Position numbers and translations under genes: made by a program. From Sphingomonas hengshuiensis (GTDB lineage: Bacteria; Pseudomonadota; Alphaproteobacteria; Sphingomonadales; Sphingomonadaceae): a stretch of 64,000 nt of DNA. Shown piece after piece: positions 24,478 through 34,044 of the stretch (position 1 is its first letter; every line of letters begins with the position of its first letter). The stretch spans positions 3,534,001-3,598,000 of the forward strand of contig NZ_CP010836.1 of assembly GCF_000935025.1 (NCBI RefSeq). The letters run 5' to 3'. Under the pieces are notes generated by a model, which saw nothing but the letters and a program-made list of their open reading frames with translations, was not told where the DNA came from and did no database searches.

Positions 24478-26187
24478 ATGTTACCCGTAGCAGGGATCAT
24501 GTTCGTCCGTTTTTGGCCCCGGTTCCTGCGCCTGATGGTCGCCAGCCTCGCCCTGTACGCAGCGGCGCGCCCGGCGATTGCCGAGGCCAGCGCCGCTGGG
24601 TCCCCCCTCGACCTGTGCATCCTGCGCGATACGGGCGGGATGCGCCCCGCGGCGCTGTTCCATCAGCCGCAGCGCTTCGATTGCACCACGCCGCAGCATA
24701 AGTTGGGAACGGGCGATTTCTGGGTGCTATCCTCGCCGATCGACCGGCAGTCGCTGGAATCCGATCCGCTGCGCGTGCGGCTGGCGAGCGTCTGGCAGGA
24801 GCGGCTGACGCTCCACATCCTCTATGCGGACGGCGAAATCCTGTCGATGGCGACCGGGCGCACCGGCGTCGCCCCCTTCATCCAGCTTGGAGCGGTCGTC
24901 GAACAGCCGCTGCCCGCGCGCCCGGCCAAGGTCGTGCGCCTGCTGTGGCATGTCGAGAAATCGCCGAACATGCGCGGCATCCTGTTCGGCGCGCGGCTCG
25001 CCACCGCCGACCAGAGCCGCGCCATCAATCTGCGCATGGCCGCGCTCTATGCCGGATTTGCCGGGCTGTGCCTCGCACTGGTGATGTACAATCTGGCGCT
25101 ATGGGGCGCGCTTCGGCACCGGTTCCAGCTCGACTATTGCGTGATGGTCGCGGCGCTGATGCTCTACACCTTCACCTCGTCGGGGGCGATGTCCTGGGCG
25201 TTCCCCGGCCTGGCGAACAATGATCGCCTGCGGTTCAATTATCTCCTGCTCGGTCTCGCCTCCGCCGCCGCGATCATGTTCGCCCGCAATTTCTTCGAGC
25301 CGCGGATTTTCGCCGGGTGGCTGAAACGCTATTCGACCGGGGTGGCGCTGGCCACCTCGGGCGCAGGGCTGTCCTTCTTCCTCCTGGCACCCGTGGCGCC
25401 GCGCGTGCCCGACATCGTGTTCACGCTGGCGTTCCTGGGACTCGCCACTGTCGTCGGCCCGATCCTGTGGCGGGGCTGGCGGCAGCGGAGCAGCTATGTG
25501 TGGCTGTTTGCGGTCGGGTGGGGATTGCCGATCCTGATGGCGCTGCTGCGCACGCTGTCGAACCTGCATGTGCTGCCCTGGAGCTTCTGGATCGACAATT
25601 CGACGATCGTCTCGGCGACGAGCGAGGCGCTGATGTCCGCCATCGCGATCGCCTATCGCATCCGCCTGTTGCGTGACGAGCGCGACGACGCGATCGCCGC
25701 CGAAGTGATGGCGCGCCGGCTGGCGGATACCGATCCGCTGACCGGGCTGCTCAATCGCCGCGCCTTCCTGAACAAGGCCATTGCCCGCGAGGGCGACCAG
25801 CAATTGCTCGTGGTCGACATCGATCACTTCAAGCGCGTCAACGAGACCCTCGGGCATGACGGCGGCGACGAAGTGCTGCGCGTCTTTGCCCGGGTGATGC
25901 GCACTACGCTTCCCGCCCAGACGCTGGTCGCGCGGATGGGGGGCGAGGAATTTGCGATCCTGACCCCCGCGGAATCGGCGATCGAGCCCGATGCGCTGCT
26001 GGCCCGCCTCCGCAACGCGCGGATGCCGTTCGACCTGCGCGTGACGGCCAGCATCGGCGCCTGTGTCGGGCCGCTGGTCACCGATCGCGACTGGAAGGCG
26101 CTGTATCGCGGCGCCGACGCGGCACTTTTCGAAGCAAAGTCGGCGGGTCGCGACCGTTTCCGCACCGCCGTCCGCCGCGCCGCCTGA
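24478..26187 (+). CDS. Membrane diguanylate cyclase (7TMR-DISM-like plus GGDEF)
   Basis: A 569-residue protein: signal or anchor helix at the N-terminus (FLRLMVASLALYAAARPAIA), a periplasmic sensory domain of about 170 residues, some six to seven membrane helices (for example AALYAGFAGLCLALVMYNLAL), a short linker, and a C-terminal GGDEF domain with ADTDPLTGLLNRRAF and active-site MGGEEF. It should make c-di-GMP in response to an extracytoplasmic signal. The start is uncertain (24376, 24478 or 24499); 24478 gives a plausible signal peptide. No EAL domain is present. Confidence 0.88.
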   Translation: MLPVAGIMFVRFWPRFLRLMVASLALYAAARPAIAEASAAGSPLDLCILRDTGGMRPAALFHQPQRFDCTTPQHKLGTGDFWVLSSPIDRQSLESDPLRVRLASVWQERLTLHILYADGEILSMATGRTGVAPFIQLGAVVEQPLPARPAKVVRLLWHVEKSPNMRGILFGARLATADQSRAINLRMAALYAGFAGLCLALVMYNLALWGALRHRFQLDYCVMVAALMLYTFTSSGAMSWAFPGLANNDRLRFNYLLLGLASAAAIMFARNFFEPRIFAGWLKRYSTGVALATSGAGLSFFLLAPVAPRVPDIVFTLAFLGLATVVGPILWRGWRQRSSYVWLFAVGWGLPILMALLRTLSNLHVLPWSFWIDNSTIVSATSEALMSAIAIAYRIRLLRDERDDAIAAEVMARRLADTDPLTGLLNRRAFLNKAIAREGDQQLLVVDIDHFKRVNETLGHDGGDEVLRVFARVMRTTLPAQTLVARMGGEEFAILTPAESAIEPDALLARLRNARMPFDLRVTASIGACVGPLVTDRDWKALYRGADAALFEAKSAGRDRFRTAVRRAA

Positions 26188-26251
26188 AACCCCGCCGCTT
26201 GCGGCTCCCGCCCGCTTGCGGCTCCCAGCGCATGCGCGTAGATGTGCGACC

Positions 26252-26455
26252 ATGACGCGACGCAATCGGATCATCCTCGCAGGAGCAGCGGCGTTGGCGC
26301 TGGTCGCCTTCGCGTCGCCGCAGCACCGCGCATCGATCCAGATCCTCGCCCATGATCAGGGCGACGTTTCCCCGCGCCGGATTCAGGCGGTCGTCGACCT
26401 GGGGCTTGTCGGGGTTTCGGTGCTGGTCACCTGGAGCCGACGCCTCGCCTATTGA
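26252..26455 (+). CDS. Small membrane protein, 67 residues
   Basis: ATG 26252 opens a protein with two hydrophobic segments (IILAGAAALALVAFASPQ and VVDLGLVGVSVLVTW) joined by a polar loop. It probably spans the inner membrane twice. No family is recognised. It is preceded by two copies of CGCTTGCGGCTCCC within 40 bases. Confidence 0.5.
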   Translation: MTRRNRIILAGAAALALVAFASPQHRASIQILAHDQGDVSPRRIQAVVDLGLVGVSVLVTWSRRLAY

Positions 26456-26472
26456 CGCTCGCCCGGCGCTGC

Positions 26473-26486
26473 TTACACTCGTGTAA
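26473..26486. promoter_or_regulatory. Palindromic operator-like site at the acyl-CoA ligase start
   Basis: TTACAC-TC-GTGTAA is a perfect 6-2-6 palindrome that abuts the ATG of the acyl-CoA ligase gene. TetR-family regulators of fatty-acid genes bind palindromes of this kind. There is no Shine-Dalgarno between it and the ATG, so the mRNA may be leaderless or the true start further downstream. Confidence 0.4.
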
Positions 26487-28175
26487 ATGAGCGATTTCGA
26501 GAGTATCTGGCGCACCGCCTATCGCCACCCCGGGGCATGGGACGATTCCTTTCCTCCCCTGTCGATGGCCGAGCTGTTCGACGCGAGCGCGACCGCGCAT
26601 CCAGAGGCGCCGCTGCTCGATTTCATGGGCCGCAAATACAGCTATGCCGAAACGCTGGACGGCGCCAATCGCGTCGCCTGCGGGCTGCGCGCGCTGGGCT
26701 ATGGCCCCGGCGACCGGATCGGCTTGTTCCTGCCCAACGTGCCCCATTATGTCGCCGCCTATTATGGCATCCTCAAGCTCGGCGCGGTCGTCGTCAATTT
26801 CTCGCCGTTGTACAGCGTCGAGGAACTGGCGGCGCAGGTTGCCGATTCGGGGACGCGGCTGTTGTTCACGCTCTCCGCGACCGCCCTGCTCCCGACCGCG
26901 CTCAGGGTGCTCGAGCAGAGCGCGGTCGAGCGGCTGGTGGTCGGATCGATCGCCGGGGCGCTGCCTCCGGCCAAGTCGCTGTTCTACCGGCTGTTCCGCA
27001 CCGCCGAAGTCACGCCACGCCCCGCCGATCCGCGCGTCCTGGCGTTCTCGGCGCTGATCGCCAACGAAGGATCGTGCGTCACCCCGGCGATCGACCCCGA
27101 ACGCGATCTGGCGCTGATCCAATATACCGGCGGCACCACCGGCATCCCGAAGGGCGCGATGCTGACGCACCAGAATCTGTCGGCCAATGCGCGGCAGGTC
27201 GCGCGGCTCGACCCCGATCTGGGCAAGGTCGCCGATCGCATCCTGGGCGTCCTCCCCTTCTTCCACGTCTTCGCCAATACCTGCGTGCTCAATCGCACCG
27301 TGCTGACCGGCGGCGAGATCGTGATGCTGCCGCGCTTCAACGCGCAGCAGGCGCTGGCCGAGCTGCGCCGCACCCGCCCCGGCGCGCTGCCGGGGGTGCC
27401 GACCATGTACCAGGCGCTGCTCGACGCGCCGGGGATGAAGCCCGATGATTTCAGCAGCCTGCGCTTCTGCATCTCGGGCGGCGCGCCGCTGTCGCAACAG
27501 CTCAAGGAGAGCTGGGAATCGATCACGCACGCGCATGTGATCGAAGGCTATGGCCTGTCCGAAAGCGCGGGCGTGGTCTCGGCCAATCCCTATGTCGGGC
27601 TCAACAAGCCGGGCACGATCGGCCAGCCGCTGGCCGCCACCCGCGTCCGGCTGGTCGACAAGGAGGACCCGACCCGGCCTCCGCCAGAGGGCGAACCGGG
27701 CGAGATCGTCGTGGCAGGCCCCCAGATCATGCAGGGCTATTGGAACCGCCCCGATACCGATGCGACCGTGTTCGCCACCGTCGATGGCGAGTCGCACTGG
27801 CTGCGCACCGGCGATGTCGGGACGATCGACGAAGACGGCTATATCCGCATCGTCGACCGGCTGAAGGACATGATCGCGGTGGGCGGCTTCAAGGTGTTCC
27901 CCAGCCAGATCGAGGCGGTGCTCTATCGCCACCCCGCGGTGAAGGAAGCGCTCGTGATCGGCCTCCCCGACGCCTATCACGGCGAGCTGCCCCACGCCTA
28001 TGTCACTCTAAACGAAGGCGAAAGCGTCGAGGGGCCGGGGCTGTGCCTGTGGCTCAACGGCCAGCTTGGCAAGCATGAGCGGGTCAGCGAATGCGTAGTG
28101 CGCGCGACCATGCCCAAGACGATGATCGGCAAGCTCAGCCGCAAGGACCTGGTGGCGGAGGTTATGGGCGCTTGA
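26487..28175 (+). CDS. Long-chain fatty acid-CoA ligase
   Basis: A 562-residue adenylate-forming enzyme. AMP-binding motif YTGGTTGIPKGAM near residue 212, then VIEGYGLSESAGV, LRTGDVGTIDEDGYIRIVDRLKDMI and the C-terminal GKLSRKDL lysine. It activates fatty acids with ATP to acyl-CoA in two steps for beta-oxidation or lipid synthesis, at the membrane face. Length and motifs fit FadD-type ligases. A palindrome directly before the ATG suggests repression by a TetR-type factor. Confidence 0.88.
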   Translation: MSDFESIWRTAYRHPGAWDDSFPPLSMAELFDASATAHPEAPLLDFMGRKYSYAETLDGANRVACGLRALGYGPGDRIGLFLPNVPHYVAAYYGILKLGAVVVNFSPLYSVEELAAQVADSGTRLLFTLSATALLPTALRVLEQSAVERLVVGSIAGALPPAKSLFYRLFRTAEVTPRPADPRVLAFSALIANEGSCVTPAIDPERDLALIQYTGGTTGIPKGAMLTHQNLSANARQVARLDPDLGKVADRILGVLPFFHVFANTCVLNRTVLTGGEIVMLPRFNAQQALAELRRTRPGALPGVPTMYQALLDAPGMKPDDFSSLRFCISGGAPLSQQLKESWESITHAHVIEGYGLSESAGVVSANPYVGLNKPGTIGQPLAATRVRLVDKEDPTRPPPEGEPGEIVVAGPQIMQGYWNRPDTDATVFATVDGESHWLRTGDVGTIDEDGYIRIVDRLKDMIAVGGFKVFPSQIEAVLYRHPAVKEALVIGLPDAYHGELPHAYVTLNEGESVEGPGLCLWLNGQLGKHERVSECVVRATMPKTMIGKLSRKDLVAEVMGA

Positions 28176-28246
28176 AAGGCATGCGCCCAACCGTGACCGG
28201 CGCTATACACGCCCTCCGCTCACCGAAACACCGCGCTGCCGACAAT

Positions 28247-28519
28247 TTAAATCATCGGGCACCCTGGTGCGCCAAACACCGATTCATCGCCATCATAGTA
28301 TATGTTATAATAATAAACGTAGTTCGGATCCCAGACGTAAGTCGTACCCGAATGCTGCCGGGCGAACCGCCGAGCGGCGTTGTCGCATTCGGGTGAGGTC
28401 TCCCAAGGAGCAGGCGGATGATCCTCGTATGCGGGAACCGGAGTAGTAATTGCCAAAGCCATTGATGAAGATGACACTAACGCCACGGACGCAAGCGAAA
28501 CCAAAATCAGTTTTACCAT
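28247..28519 (-). CDS. Small exported Tyr-rich hypothetical protein
   Basis: A 90-residue protein with a signal peptide (KLILVSLASVALVSSSSMALA) and a mature part rich in Tyr and Pro (TTYVWDPNYVYYYNIYYDG) with two cysteines (PECDNA, GCPMI) that may form a disulfide. The gene and its flanks are clearly poorer in GC than the surroundings. No family is recognised. It is an orphan in intergenic space between larger genes. Confidence 0.6.
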   Translation of the reverse strand: MVKLILVSLASVALVSSSSMALAITTPVPAYEDHPPAPWETSPECDNAARRFARQHSGTTYVWDPNYVYYYNIYYDGDESVFGAPGCPMI

Positions 28520-28729
28520 TGCGCTTCCTTTCCCGTCACAGGGTGTGACGCCGCAATGCTACATAAATATCAAGCAGAATCAATAAATAAGTCGCAAATT
28601 ACGCTAGGACGAATGCGGTCAGCACCCTCTCCCTTTGTGGGAGATTGAAGGGGTAGGGAGACCTGATCTCGAATGGCACTCCCCCGACCTCGCAGCGAGG
28701 TGGACAGGGACTGCCACCAGCCCCCCCCC

Positions 28730-28987
28730 TTACAGCCCCAGCTTCTCCAGCGCCTCCGCCAGCTCCGCATTCACCCCCGCATCGTCCCGCGGCGCCAGCC
28801 GGTTCAACGCCGTCTGCACCCGGCTCTGCGCCACCTGGAGCGCCTTGTGCCGCACCTGCCGGACCAAATTGGTCCGCCCCGATCGGCTCTCCCCGAGCAG
28901 CGCCGCCCATTTCGCCTCCTCCGCCGCGAGGATCGCCAGCGCGAGGCGAAGGCCGTCGCGGCGGCCATGCGCATAGTCTTCGGACAT
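28730..28987 (-). CDS. Conserved hypothetical protein, 85 residues
   Basis: A soluble helical protein (MSEDYAHGRRDGLRLALAIL...) with an Arg/Gln-rich middle. No motif is recognised. It lies 24 bp after the aldehyde dehydrogenase start region would end upstream (the stop of this gene is at 28730, its ATG follows the aldehyde dehydrogenase stop at 29012), so both genes are probably co-transcribed. Between it and the small exported gene there are about 210 bases without a gene. Confidence 0.55.
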   Translation of the reverse strand: MSEDYAHGRRDGLRLALAILAAEEAKWAALLGESRSGRTNLVRQVRHKALQVAQSRVQTALNRLAPRDDAGVNAELAEALEKLGL

Positions 28988-29011
28988 CTTCCCCTTATCC
29001 TCGTTCGCGCC

Positions 29012-30394
29012 TCAATCGCCCGGCTTCGCCCCCGCGCCATACATCACGGCCTTCAGGTTCATGAACTCGTGCATCCCCCATGGCCCCAGCTCGCGGCCAT
29101 GGCCCGACAGCTTGACCCCGCCAAACGGCGCCTCGGGCGTCGAGGCGAGCAGCGCATTGACCGCCGTCATCCCGCTCTCGATGTCGCGGGCGAACTGCTC
29201 GATCTCCGCCGCGTCCTGCGTCCAAACCGACGAGCCCAGCCCATAGGGCACATCGTTCGCCAGATCGATCGCCTGGGCGATGTTCGCCACTTTATACACC
29301 GCGGCGACGGGGCCGAATATCTCCTCCTTGGCCACGTCGCTCTCCGGGTCGATGCCGGTCAGCACCCCCGGCGTCATCCATGCGCCGGGCCGGTCGATCC
29401 GCTCGCCCCCCAGCCGCAGCGTCGCGCCTTCGGCCTGGGCGCGCGCGACCTGTTCCAGCACGGTGTCGCGCTGCGCCTCGCTCGACAGCGGGCCCATCAC
29501 CGTCTCGGGGTCCATCGGGTCGCCGATCTTGACCGCGCGCATCCCCGCCTCGAACCGTTCGAGGAACGCGTCATACACCTCGGCATGGACGATCATCCGC
29601 TTGGCGCAGATGCAGCTCTGCCCCGCATTCTGGACGCGCGCAGTCACCGCGGTCTTCGCCGCGAGGTCAATATCGGCGGAGGGCATCACGATCAGCGGGT
29701 CCGACCCGCCCAGCTCCAGCACCACTTTCTTGAGCGCCCGCCCCGCCGCAGTCGCCACCTTGGCCCCCGCGCCTTCGCTCCCGGTCAGCGTGACCGCGAC
29801 GACGCGCTTGTCGGCGATGATATCGGCCACCTTGTCCGATTTGATCGCGAGGTTCTGGAACAGCCCGTCGGGCGCGCCCGCGGCGCTGGCCAATTGCTGC
29901 ATCAGCGCAGCGCAGCCCTGGACGCTGGAGGCGTGCTTGAGCAGCGCGACATTGCCCGCCATGATCGTCGGGGCGAGGAAGCGCACCACCTGCCAATAGG
30001 GAAAATTCCACGGCATCACCGCCAGCACCGGCCCCATCGGCAGCCACCGCGCCTGCGCGCGGCCGGTCGGGGTCTTGACCGTCCTCCCCTCCAGATAGCC
30101 GGGGCCCTGCTCGGCATAGTGGCGGAAGCCGGCGATGCACTTGTCCACTTCGGCTAGCGCGCCGGTAATCGGCTTGCCCATTTCGCGCACCGCGGTCTCG
30201 GCCAGATGCTGCTTGTTCGCCGCCCACTGGTCGGCAATCGCCGACAGCAGCGCGGTCCGCTGCTCGATCGTCGCGTTGCGCCATGCGCGATAGGCCGTCT
30301 GCGCGCGCGTCAGCGCCAGTTCGATGCCGTCCTCGTCCAGTTCCTCGAAACTGCTGCCCGCCTCGCCGGTCGCCGGGTTGATGCTCGTGAACAT
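29012..30394 (-). CDS. NAD(P)-dependent succinate-semialdehyde dehydrogenase-like ALDH
   Basis: A 460-residue aldehyde dehydrogenase: PWNFPYWQ cofactor motif, LTGSEGAG, general base Glu in LELGGSDP and nucleophile Cys in NAGQSCICAKR. The short length and the sequence FTSINPATGE resemble GabD2/Sad-type succinate-semialdehyde dehydrogenases. It oxidises an aldehyde to the acid in 4-aminobutyrate or related metabolism. No transaminase gene is adjacent, so the substrate is inferred only from family resemblance. Confidence 0.85.
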   Translation of the reverse strand: MFTSINPATGEAGSSFEELDEDGIELALTRAQTAYRAWRNATIEQRTALLSAIADQWAANKQHLAETAVREMGKPITGALAEVDKCIAGFRHYAEQGPGYLEGRTVKTPTGRAQARWLPMGPVLAVMPWNFPYWQVVRFLAPTIMAGNVALLKHASSVQGCAALMQQLASAAGAPDGLFQNLAIKSDKVADIIADKRVVAVTLTGSEGAGAKVATAAGRALKKVVLELGGSDPLIVMPSADIDLAAKTAVTARVQNAGQSCICAKRMIVHAEVYDAFLERFEAGMRAVKIGDPMDPETVMGPLSSEAQRDTVLEQVARAQAEGATLRLGGERIDRPGAWMTPGVLTGIDPESDVAKEEIFGPVAAVYKVANIAQAIDLANDVPYGLGSSVWTQDAAEIEQFARDIESGMTAVNALLASTPEAPFGGVKLSGHGRELGPWGMHEFMNLKAVMYGAGAKPGD

Positions 30395-30507
30395 GGCAAT
30401 CTCCTGTCTGGTCGCGCCTCAACGCGGGGCTAGGCCGGCAAGTGCCATCGCCGCAATTCTACGCTGGTATGTTGCCTTCCCTGCCCGCCGTGCCGCATAG
30501 CGTGTCC

Positions 30508-30753
30508 ATGGCAGACCAAGCGGACATCGCAGAGCTTTCGTTCGAGGAAGCACTGAAGGAACTGGAGCGGATCGTGGGCCGGCTGGAAAGCGGCGATGCC
30601 GCGCTCCAGGAGGCGATCGACCTGTATGAGCGCGGCGACCGGCTGCGGCGACAATGCGCGGCGCGGCTCGATTCGGCGCAGGCCCGGATCGAGGCGATCC
30701 GCACCGATGCGGAAGGGCGCCCGACGGGCACCACGCCCTTCGCCGCCGCCTGA
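30508..30753 (+). CDS. xseB: Exodeoxyribonuclease VII small subunit
   Basis: An 81-residue protein with LSFEEALKELERIVGRLESGDAALQEA, which is the XseB signature, followed by LYERGDRLRRQCAARLDSAQARIE. It binds the XseA coiled coil in exonuclease VII, which degrades single-stranded DNA to oligonucleotides. It is directly followed by ispA, the conserved order xseB-ispA seen in many Proteobacteria. Confidence 0.95.
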   Translation: MADQADIAELSFEEALKELERIVGRLESGDAALQEAIDLYERGDRLRRQCAARLDSAQARIEAIRTDAEGRPTGTTPFAAA

Positions 30754-30764
30754 GCGTGGCGAGC

Positions 30765-31664
30765 ATGGCCGACGCCTCGCTCCCCCTCCAGGCTGCGCTC
30801 CGCGACGTCGCGGGCGAGATGGACCGGATGTTCGACTCGCTGCTCGCGGTGCCGGGCGATCCGCGACAGGGGCTGTACCGCGCGATGCGCCACGCCGCGA
30901 TCGGCGGGGGCAAGCGGTTGCGCCCGCTGCTGGTGTTCGCCACGTCGCGGCTGTTCGCGGTCGACCGCAGCCGCGCCGCGCGCGTCGCCGCCGCGCTGGA
31001 GGCGATCCATGTCTATTCGCTCGTCCATGACGATCTCCCCGCGATGGACGACGACGATATGCGCCGCGGCAAGCCCACGGTGCACAAGGCGTTCGACGAA
31101 GCCACCGCGATCCTGGCGGGCGATTGCCTCCACGCGCTGGCGTTCGAGATACTGGCCGACGAGGCGACGCACCCCGATCCGTTCGTGCGGATCGAGCTGG
31201 TCGGCGCGCTGGCGCATGCCGCCGGCCCTTCGGGCATGGCGGGCGGCCAGATGATGGACCTGGAGGCGGAGAAGGCCAGCTTCGACCTCAACACCGTGAC
31301 GCGGCTCCAGGCGATGAAGACCGGCGCGCTGATCAGCTGCGCGGTCGAATGCGGCGCGATCCTGGGCAAGGTGCCGGTCGAGGGCCGCACCGGGCTGCGC
31401 GGCTATGCGCGCGACGTCGGCCTCGCCTTCCAGATCGCCGACGACATCCTCGATGCCGAGGGCGACGAGGCGCTGGCGGGCAAGAAGCTGCGCAAGGACG
31501 ATGCCCAGGGCAAGGAAACCTTCCTCACCCTGCTCGGCCTCGATCGCGCGCGGGCACAGGCGCGGCTGCTGGTCGAACAGGCGGTGGAGCATCTCCATTC
31601 CTATGGCCCGGAGGCCGACCTGCTGCGCGACATCGCCCGCTTCACGCTGGACCGGGATCGCTGA
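30765..31664 (+). CDS. ispA: Polyprenyl (farnesyl) diphosphate synthase
   Basis: A 299-residue trans-prenyltransferase. First aspartate-rich motif DDLPAMDDDD near residue 87 and second DDILD near 224, with GGKRLRPLL binding the diphosphate. The length and position after xseB fit IspA, which builds farnesyl diphosphate from IPP and GPP for quinones, carotenoids and undecaprenyl carrier. The start is ATG 30765; a GTG nine bases upstream is possible. No dxs follows, unlike in E. coli. Confidence 0.9.
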   Translation: MADASLPLQAALRDVAGEMDRMFDSLLAVPGDPRQGLYRAMRHAAIGGGKRLRPLLVFATSRLFAVDRSRAARVAAALEAIHVYSLVHDDLPAMDDDDMRRGKPTVHKAFDEATAILAGDCLHALAFEILADEATHPDPFVRIELVGALAHAAGPSGMAGGQMMDLEAEKASFDLNTVTRLQAMKTGALISCAVECGAILGKVPVEGRTGLRGYARDVGLAFQIADDILDAEGDEALAGKKLRKDDAQGKETFLTLLGLDRARAQARLLVEQAVEHLHSYGPEADLLRDIARFTLDRDR

Positions 31665-31675
31665 GGAGCGCCGAC

Positions 31676-32185
31676 ATGACCATCCGCACCGGCGTCTATC
31701 CCGGCACCTTCGATCCGATCACCCGCGGCCATATGGACATCATCCGGCGCGGCGCGAAGCTCGTCGACCGGCTCGTCATCGGCGTGACCACCAATCCGTC
31801 GAAGAACCCGATGTTCACCATCGAGGAACGCATGGAGATGGTGAAGCGCGAGACCGCGGATCTCGTCGACGGCGACATCCAGGTCGTGAGCTTCGATTCG
31901 CTGCTGATGGACTTTGCCGAGCGCGAGCACGCCAGCGTCATCATCCGCGGGCTGCGCGCGGTCGCCGACTTCGAATATGAATATCAGATGGCCGGCATGA
32001 ACCAGCAGCTCAACGACCGGATCGAGACGGTCTTCCTGATGGCCGACGTCTCGCTCCAGCCGATCGCCAGCCGGCTGGTCAAGGAGATCGCGCTATACGG
32101 CGGCGCGATCCGCAAGTTCGTGCCGCCCCGCGTCGAGGCCGAAGTCGCCGCGCGCGTGGTGCGGATCGGCCGCAAGGGCAGTTGA
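31676..32185 (+). CDS. coaD: Phosphopantetheine adenylyltransferase
   Basis: A 169-residue nucleotidyltransferase with YPGTFDPITRGHMD (the T/HxGH motif region), FAEREHASVIIRGLRAVADFEYE and the C-terminal SSR-like PIASRLVKEIA. It transfers AMP from ATP to 4'-phosphopantetheine in coenzyme A synthesis. It starts 11 bp after ispA with GGAG in the spacer and is clearly in the same operon. Confidence 0.95.
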   Translation: MTIRTGVYPGTFDPITRGHMDIIRRGAKLVDRLVIGVTTNPSKNPMFTIEERMEMVKRETADLVDGDIQVVSFDSLLMDFAEREHASVIIRGLRAVADFEYEYQMAGMNQQLNDRIETVFLMADVSLQPIASRLVKEIALYGGAIRKFVPPRVEAEVAARVVRIGRKGS

Positions 32186-32263
32186 GTCGCGGGCTTCCCG
32201 CAACGCGGCGATTGCTTTAGACCCCGGTTCCAAATCCAGTACCTGCTCCGATCGGGGATATTG

Positions 32264-32953
32264 ATGCGTTTCGTTGCTGCCCTGGCCAGTCTGGCCGCCC
32301 TGTTTACCGCCGTCCCCGCTTTTGCCCAGAAGCCACCCGCAAAGGTCGAGGTCGAGCCGCTCAAGGGCGTCGCCTCCGACGGCGCGAACGTGCCGGTCAA
32401 GGTTGCCGCCGATCCCGAAAACACCTGGGTCCTCGATCTGTCGACCGGGGGTCGCGTCACGATCCGGCTGCGACCCGACGTCGCGCCAAAGATGGTCGAG
32501 CGAATCAAGACGCTCACGCGCCGCAAATTCTATGACGGCATCATCTTCCACCGCGTCATCGACGGCGGCGAGAACATGGCGCAAGGCGGCGACCCCAAGG
32601 GCAACGGCACCGGCGGCTCCGACCTGCCCAACGTGCCCGCCGAGTTCAACAACCTGCCGCATGTCCGCGGCGCGGTGTCCGCCGCGCGCGCGACCGATCC
32701 GAACAGCGCGAACAGCCAGTTCTTCATCATGTTCGGCCCGCGGCTGGGCTTCGACCATGATTACACCGTGTTCGGTCGCGTCACCGATGGCATCCAGTGG
32801 GTCGACAAGATCGAGCGCGGCGAGCCGCCCGCCAACCCCACGCGCATCCTCCGCGCCTATGTCGCCGCCGACAATCCCCCGCCCTATCAGGCGCCCGCCC
32901 CGGTCGCGAACGCGCTGCCCGAAGGCGAGACGAAGGTGACGCTGCCCCAATAA
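32264..32953 (+). CDS. Exported cyclophilin-type peptidyl-prolyl isomerase
   Basis: A 229-residue protein with a signal peptide ([18 protein letters not shown]) and a cyclophilin core: [25 protein letters not shown] and [10 protein letters not shown] carry the active-site Arg, Gln and Phe. It should catalyse proline isomerisation in the periplasm and help fold exported proteins. The C-terminus has a Pro/Ala extension. It lies between coaD and queA, separated by 78 and 19 bp. Confidence 0.9.
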   Translation: MRFVAALASLAALFTAVPAFAQKPPAKVEVEPLKGVASDGANVPVKVAADPENTWVLDLSTGGRVTIRLRPDVAPKMVERIKTLTRRKFYDGIIFHRVIDGGENMAQGGDPKGNGTGGSDLPNVPAEFNNLPHVRGAVSAARATDPNSANSQFFIMFGPRLGFDHDYTVFGRVTDGIQWVDKIERGEPPANPTRILRAYVAADNPPPYQAPAPVANALPEGETKVTLPQ

Positions 32954-32972
32954 GGCAGCGTCGACCGATCCC

Positions 32973-34025
32973 GTGAACGTCGACCTTTTCGATTTCGAGC
33001 TGCCCCCGGAACGCATCGCGCTCCGGCCGGCGGAACCGCGCGATGCCGCGCGGCTGCTGGTGCTCGATGGCGACACCACAAGCGACGCCCATATGCGCGA
33101 CCTGCCCGCGATGCTCCGCGCGGGCGATCTGCTGGTGTTCAACGATACCCGCGTGATCCCCGCCCAGCTCGAGGGGCACCGCGCCCCCCGCCCCGGCGCC
33201 GAGGATGCGGCGGGCGCACGGATCGGCGCGACGCTGCACAAGCGCGAAGGGCCACGCCGCTGGCGCGCCTTCATCCGCAACGCCAAAAGGCTGGCCGAGG
33301 GTGACGCAGTCGATTTCGGCCAGGGCGTCAATGCCCGCGCGCTCGACCGCGCCGACGATGGCAGCTTCGCCCTTGAGTTCGCAGGCGACGAGCCCATCGA
33401 GCTGCTCCTCGAACGCTGCGGGCGGATGCCGCTCCCACCCTATATCGCCTCCAAGCGCCCCACCGACGCGCGCGACGCCGACGATTACCAGACGATGTTC
33501 GCGACCGAACCCGGCGCCGTCGCGGCCCCCACGGCGGCGCTCCACTTCACCCCGGGACTGATGGCGGCGCTGGCGGCGGCGGGAGTGGGTCACACGACGC
33601 TGACGCTCCATGTCGGCGCCGGGACCTTCCTGCCGGTCAAGGCGACCGACACGACCGAGCACCGGATGCACGCCGAATGGGGCCGCATCGACACCGCCAC
33701 CGCCGATCGCCTCAACGCCGTCCGCGCCGCCGGCGGCCGCGTGATCGCCGTCGGCACCACCAGCCTGCGCCTGATCGAAAGCGCCGCGGGCGAGGACGGC
33801 ATCGTCCGCCCCTTCGAAGGCGACACCGCGATCTTCATCACCCCCGGCTATCGCTTCCGGGGGATCGACGGGCTGGTCACCAACTTCCATCTGCCGCGCT
33901 CGACGCTGTTCATGCTGGTATCGGCGCTGATGGGGCTGGATCGGATGAAAGCGGGCTATGCCCATGCGATCGCGCAGGGCTATCGCTTCTACAGCTATGG
34001 CGACGGGTCGCTGCTGCTGCCGTAG
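32973..34025 (+). CDS. queA: S-adenosylmethionine:tRNA ribosyltransferase-isomerase
   Basis: A 350-residue enzyme beginning at GTG 32973 ([17 protein letters not shown]). Typical motifs are [45 protein letters not shown] and [12 protein letters not shown]. It adds the epoxycyclopentane group to preQ1 in tRNA during queuosine formation. A PPIase-queA(-tgt) order is common in alphaproteobacteria; tgt is not in view. Confidence 0.95.
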   Translation: MNVDLFDFELPPERIALRPAEPRDAARLLVLDGDTTSDAHMRDLPAMLRAGDLLVFNDTRVIPAQLEGHRAPRPGAEDAAGARIGATLHKREGPRRWRAFIRNAKRLAEGDAVDFGQGVNARALDRADDGSFALEFAGDEPIELLLERCGRMPLPPYIASKRPTDARDADDYQTMFATEPGAVAAPTAALHFTPGLMAALAAAGVGHTTLTLHVGAGTFLPVKATDTTEHRMHAEWGRIDTATADRLNAVRAAGGRVIAVGTTSLRLIESAAGEDGIVRPFEGDTAIFITPGYRFRGIDGLVTNFHLPRSTLFMLVSALMGLDRMKAGYAHAIAQGYRFYSYGDGSLLLP

Positions 34026-34044
34026 CGCGCCTCGGTTTGCCGCT

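Noticed and set aside
28600..28729. Possible insertion-sequence remnant
   Set aside because: The stretch has short repeats of the type common between sphingomonad genes, but no transposase fragment or terminal inverted repeats.
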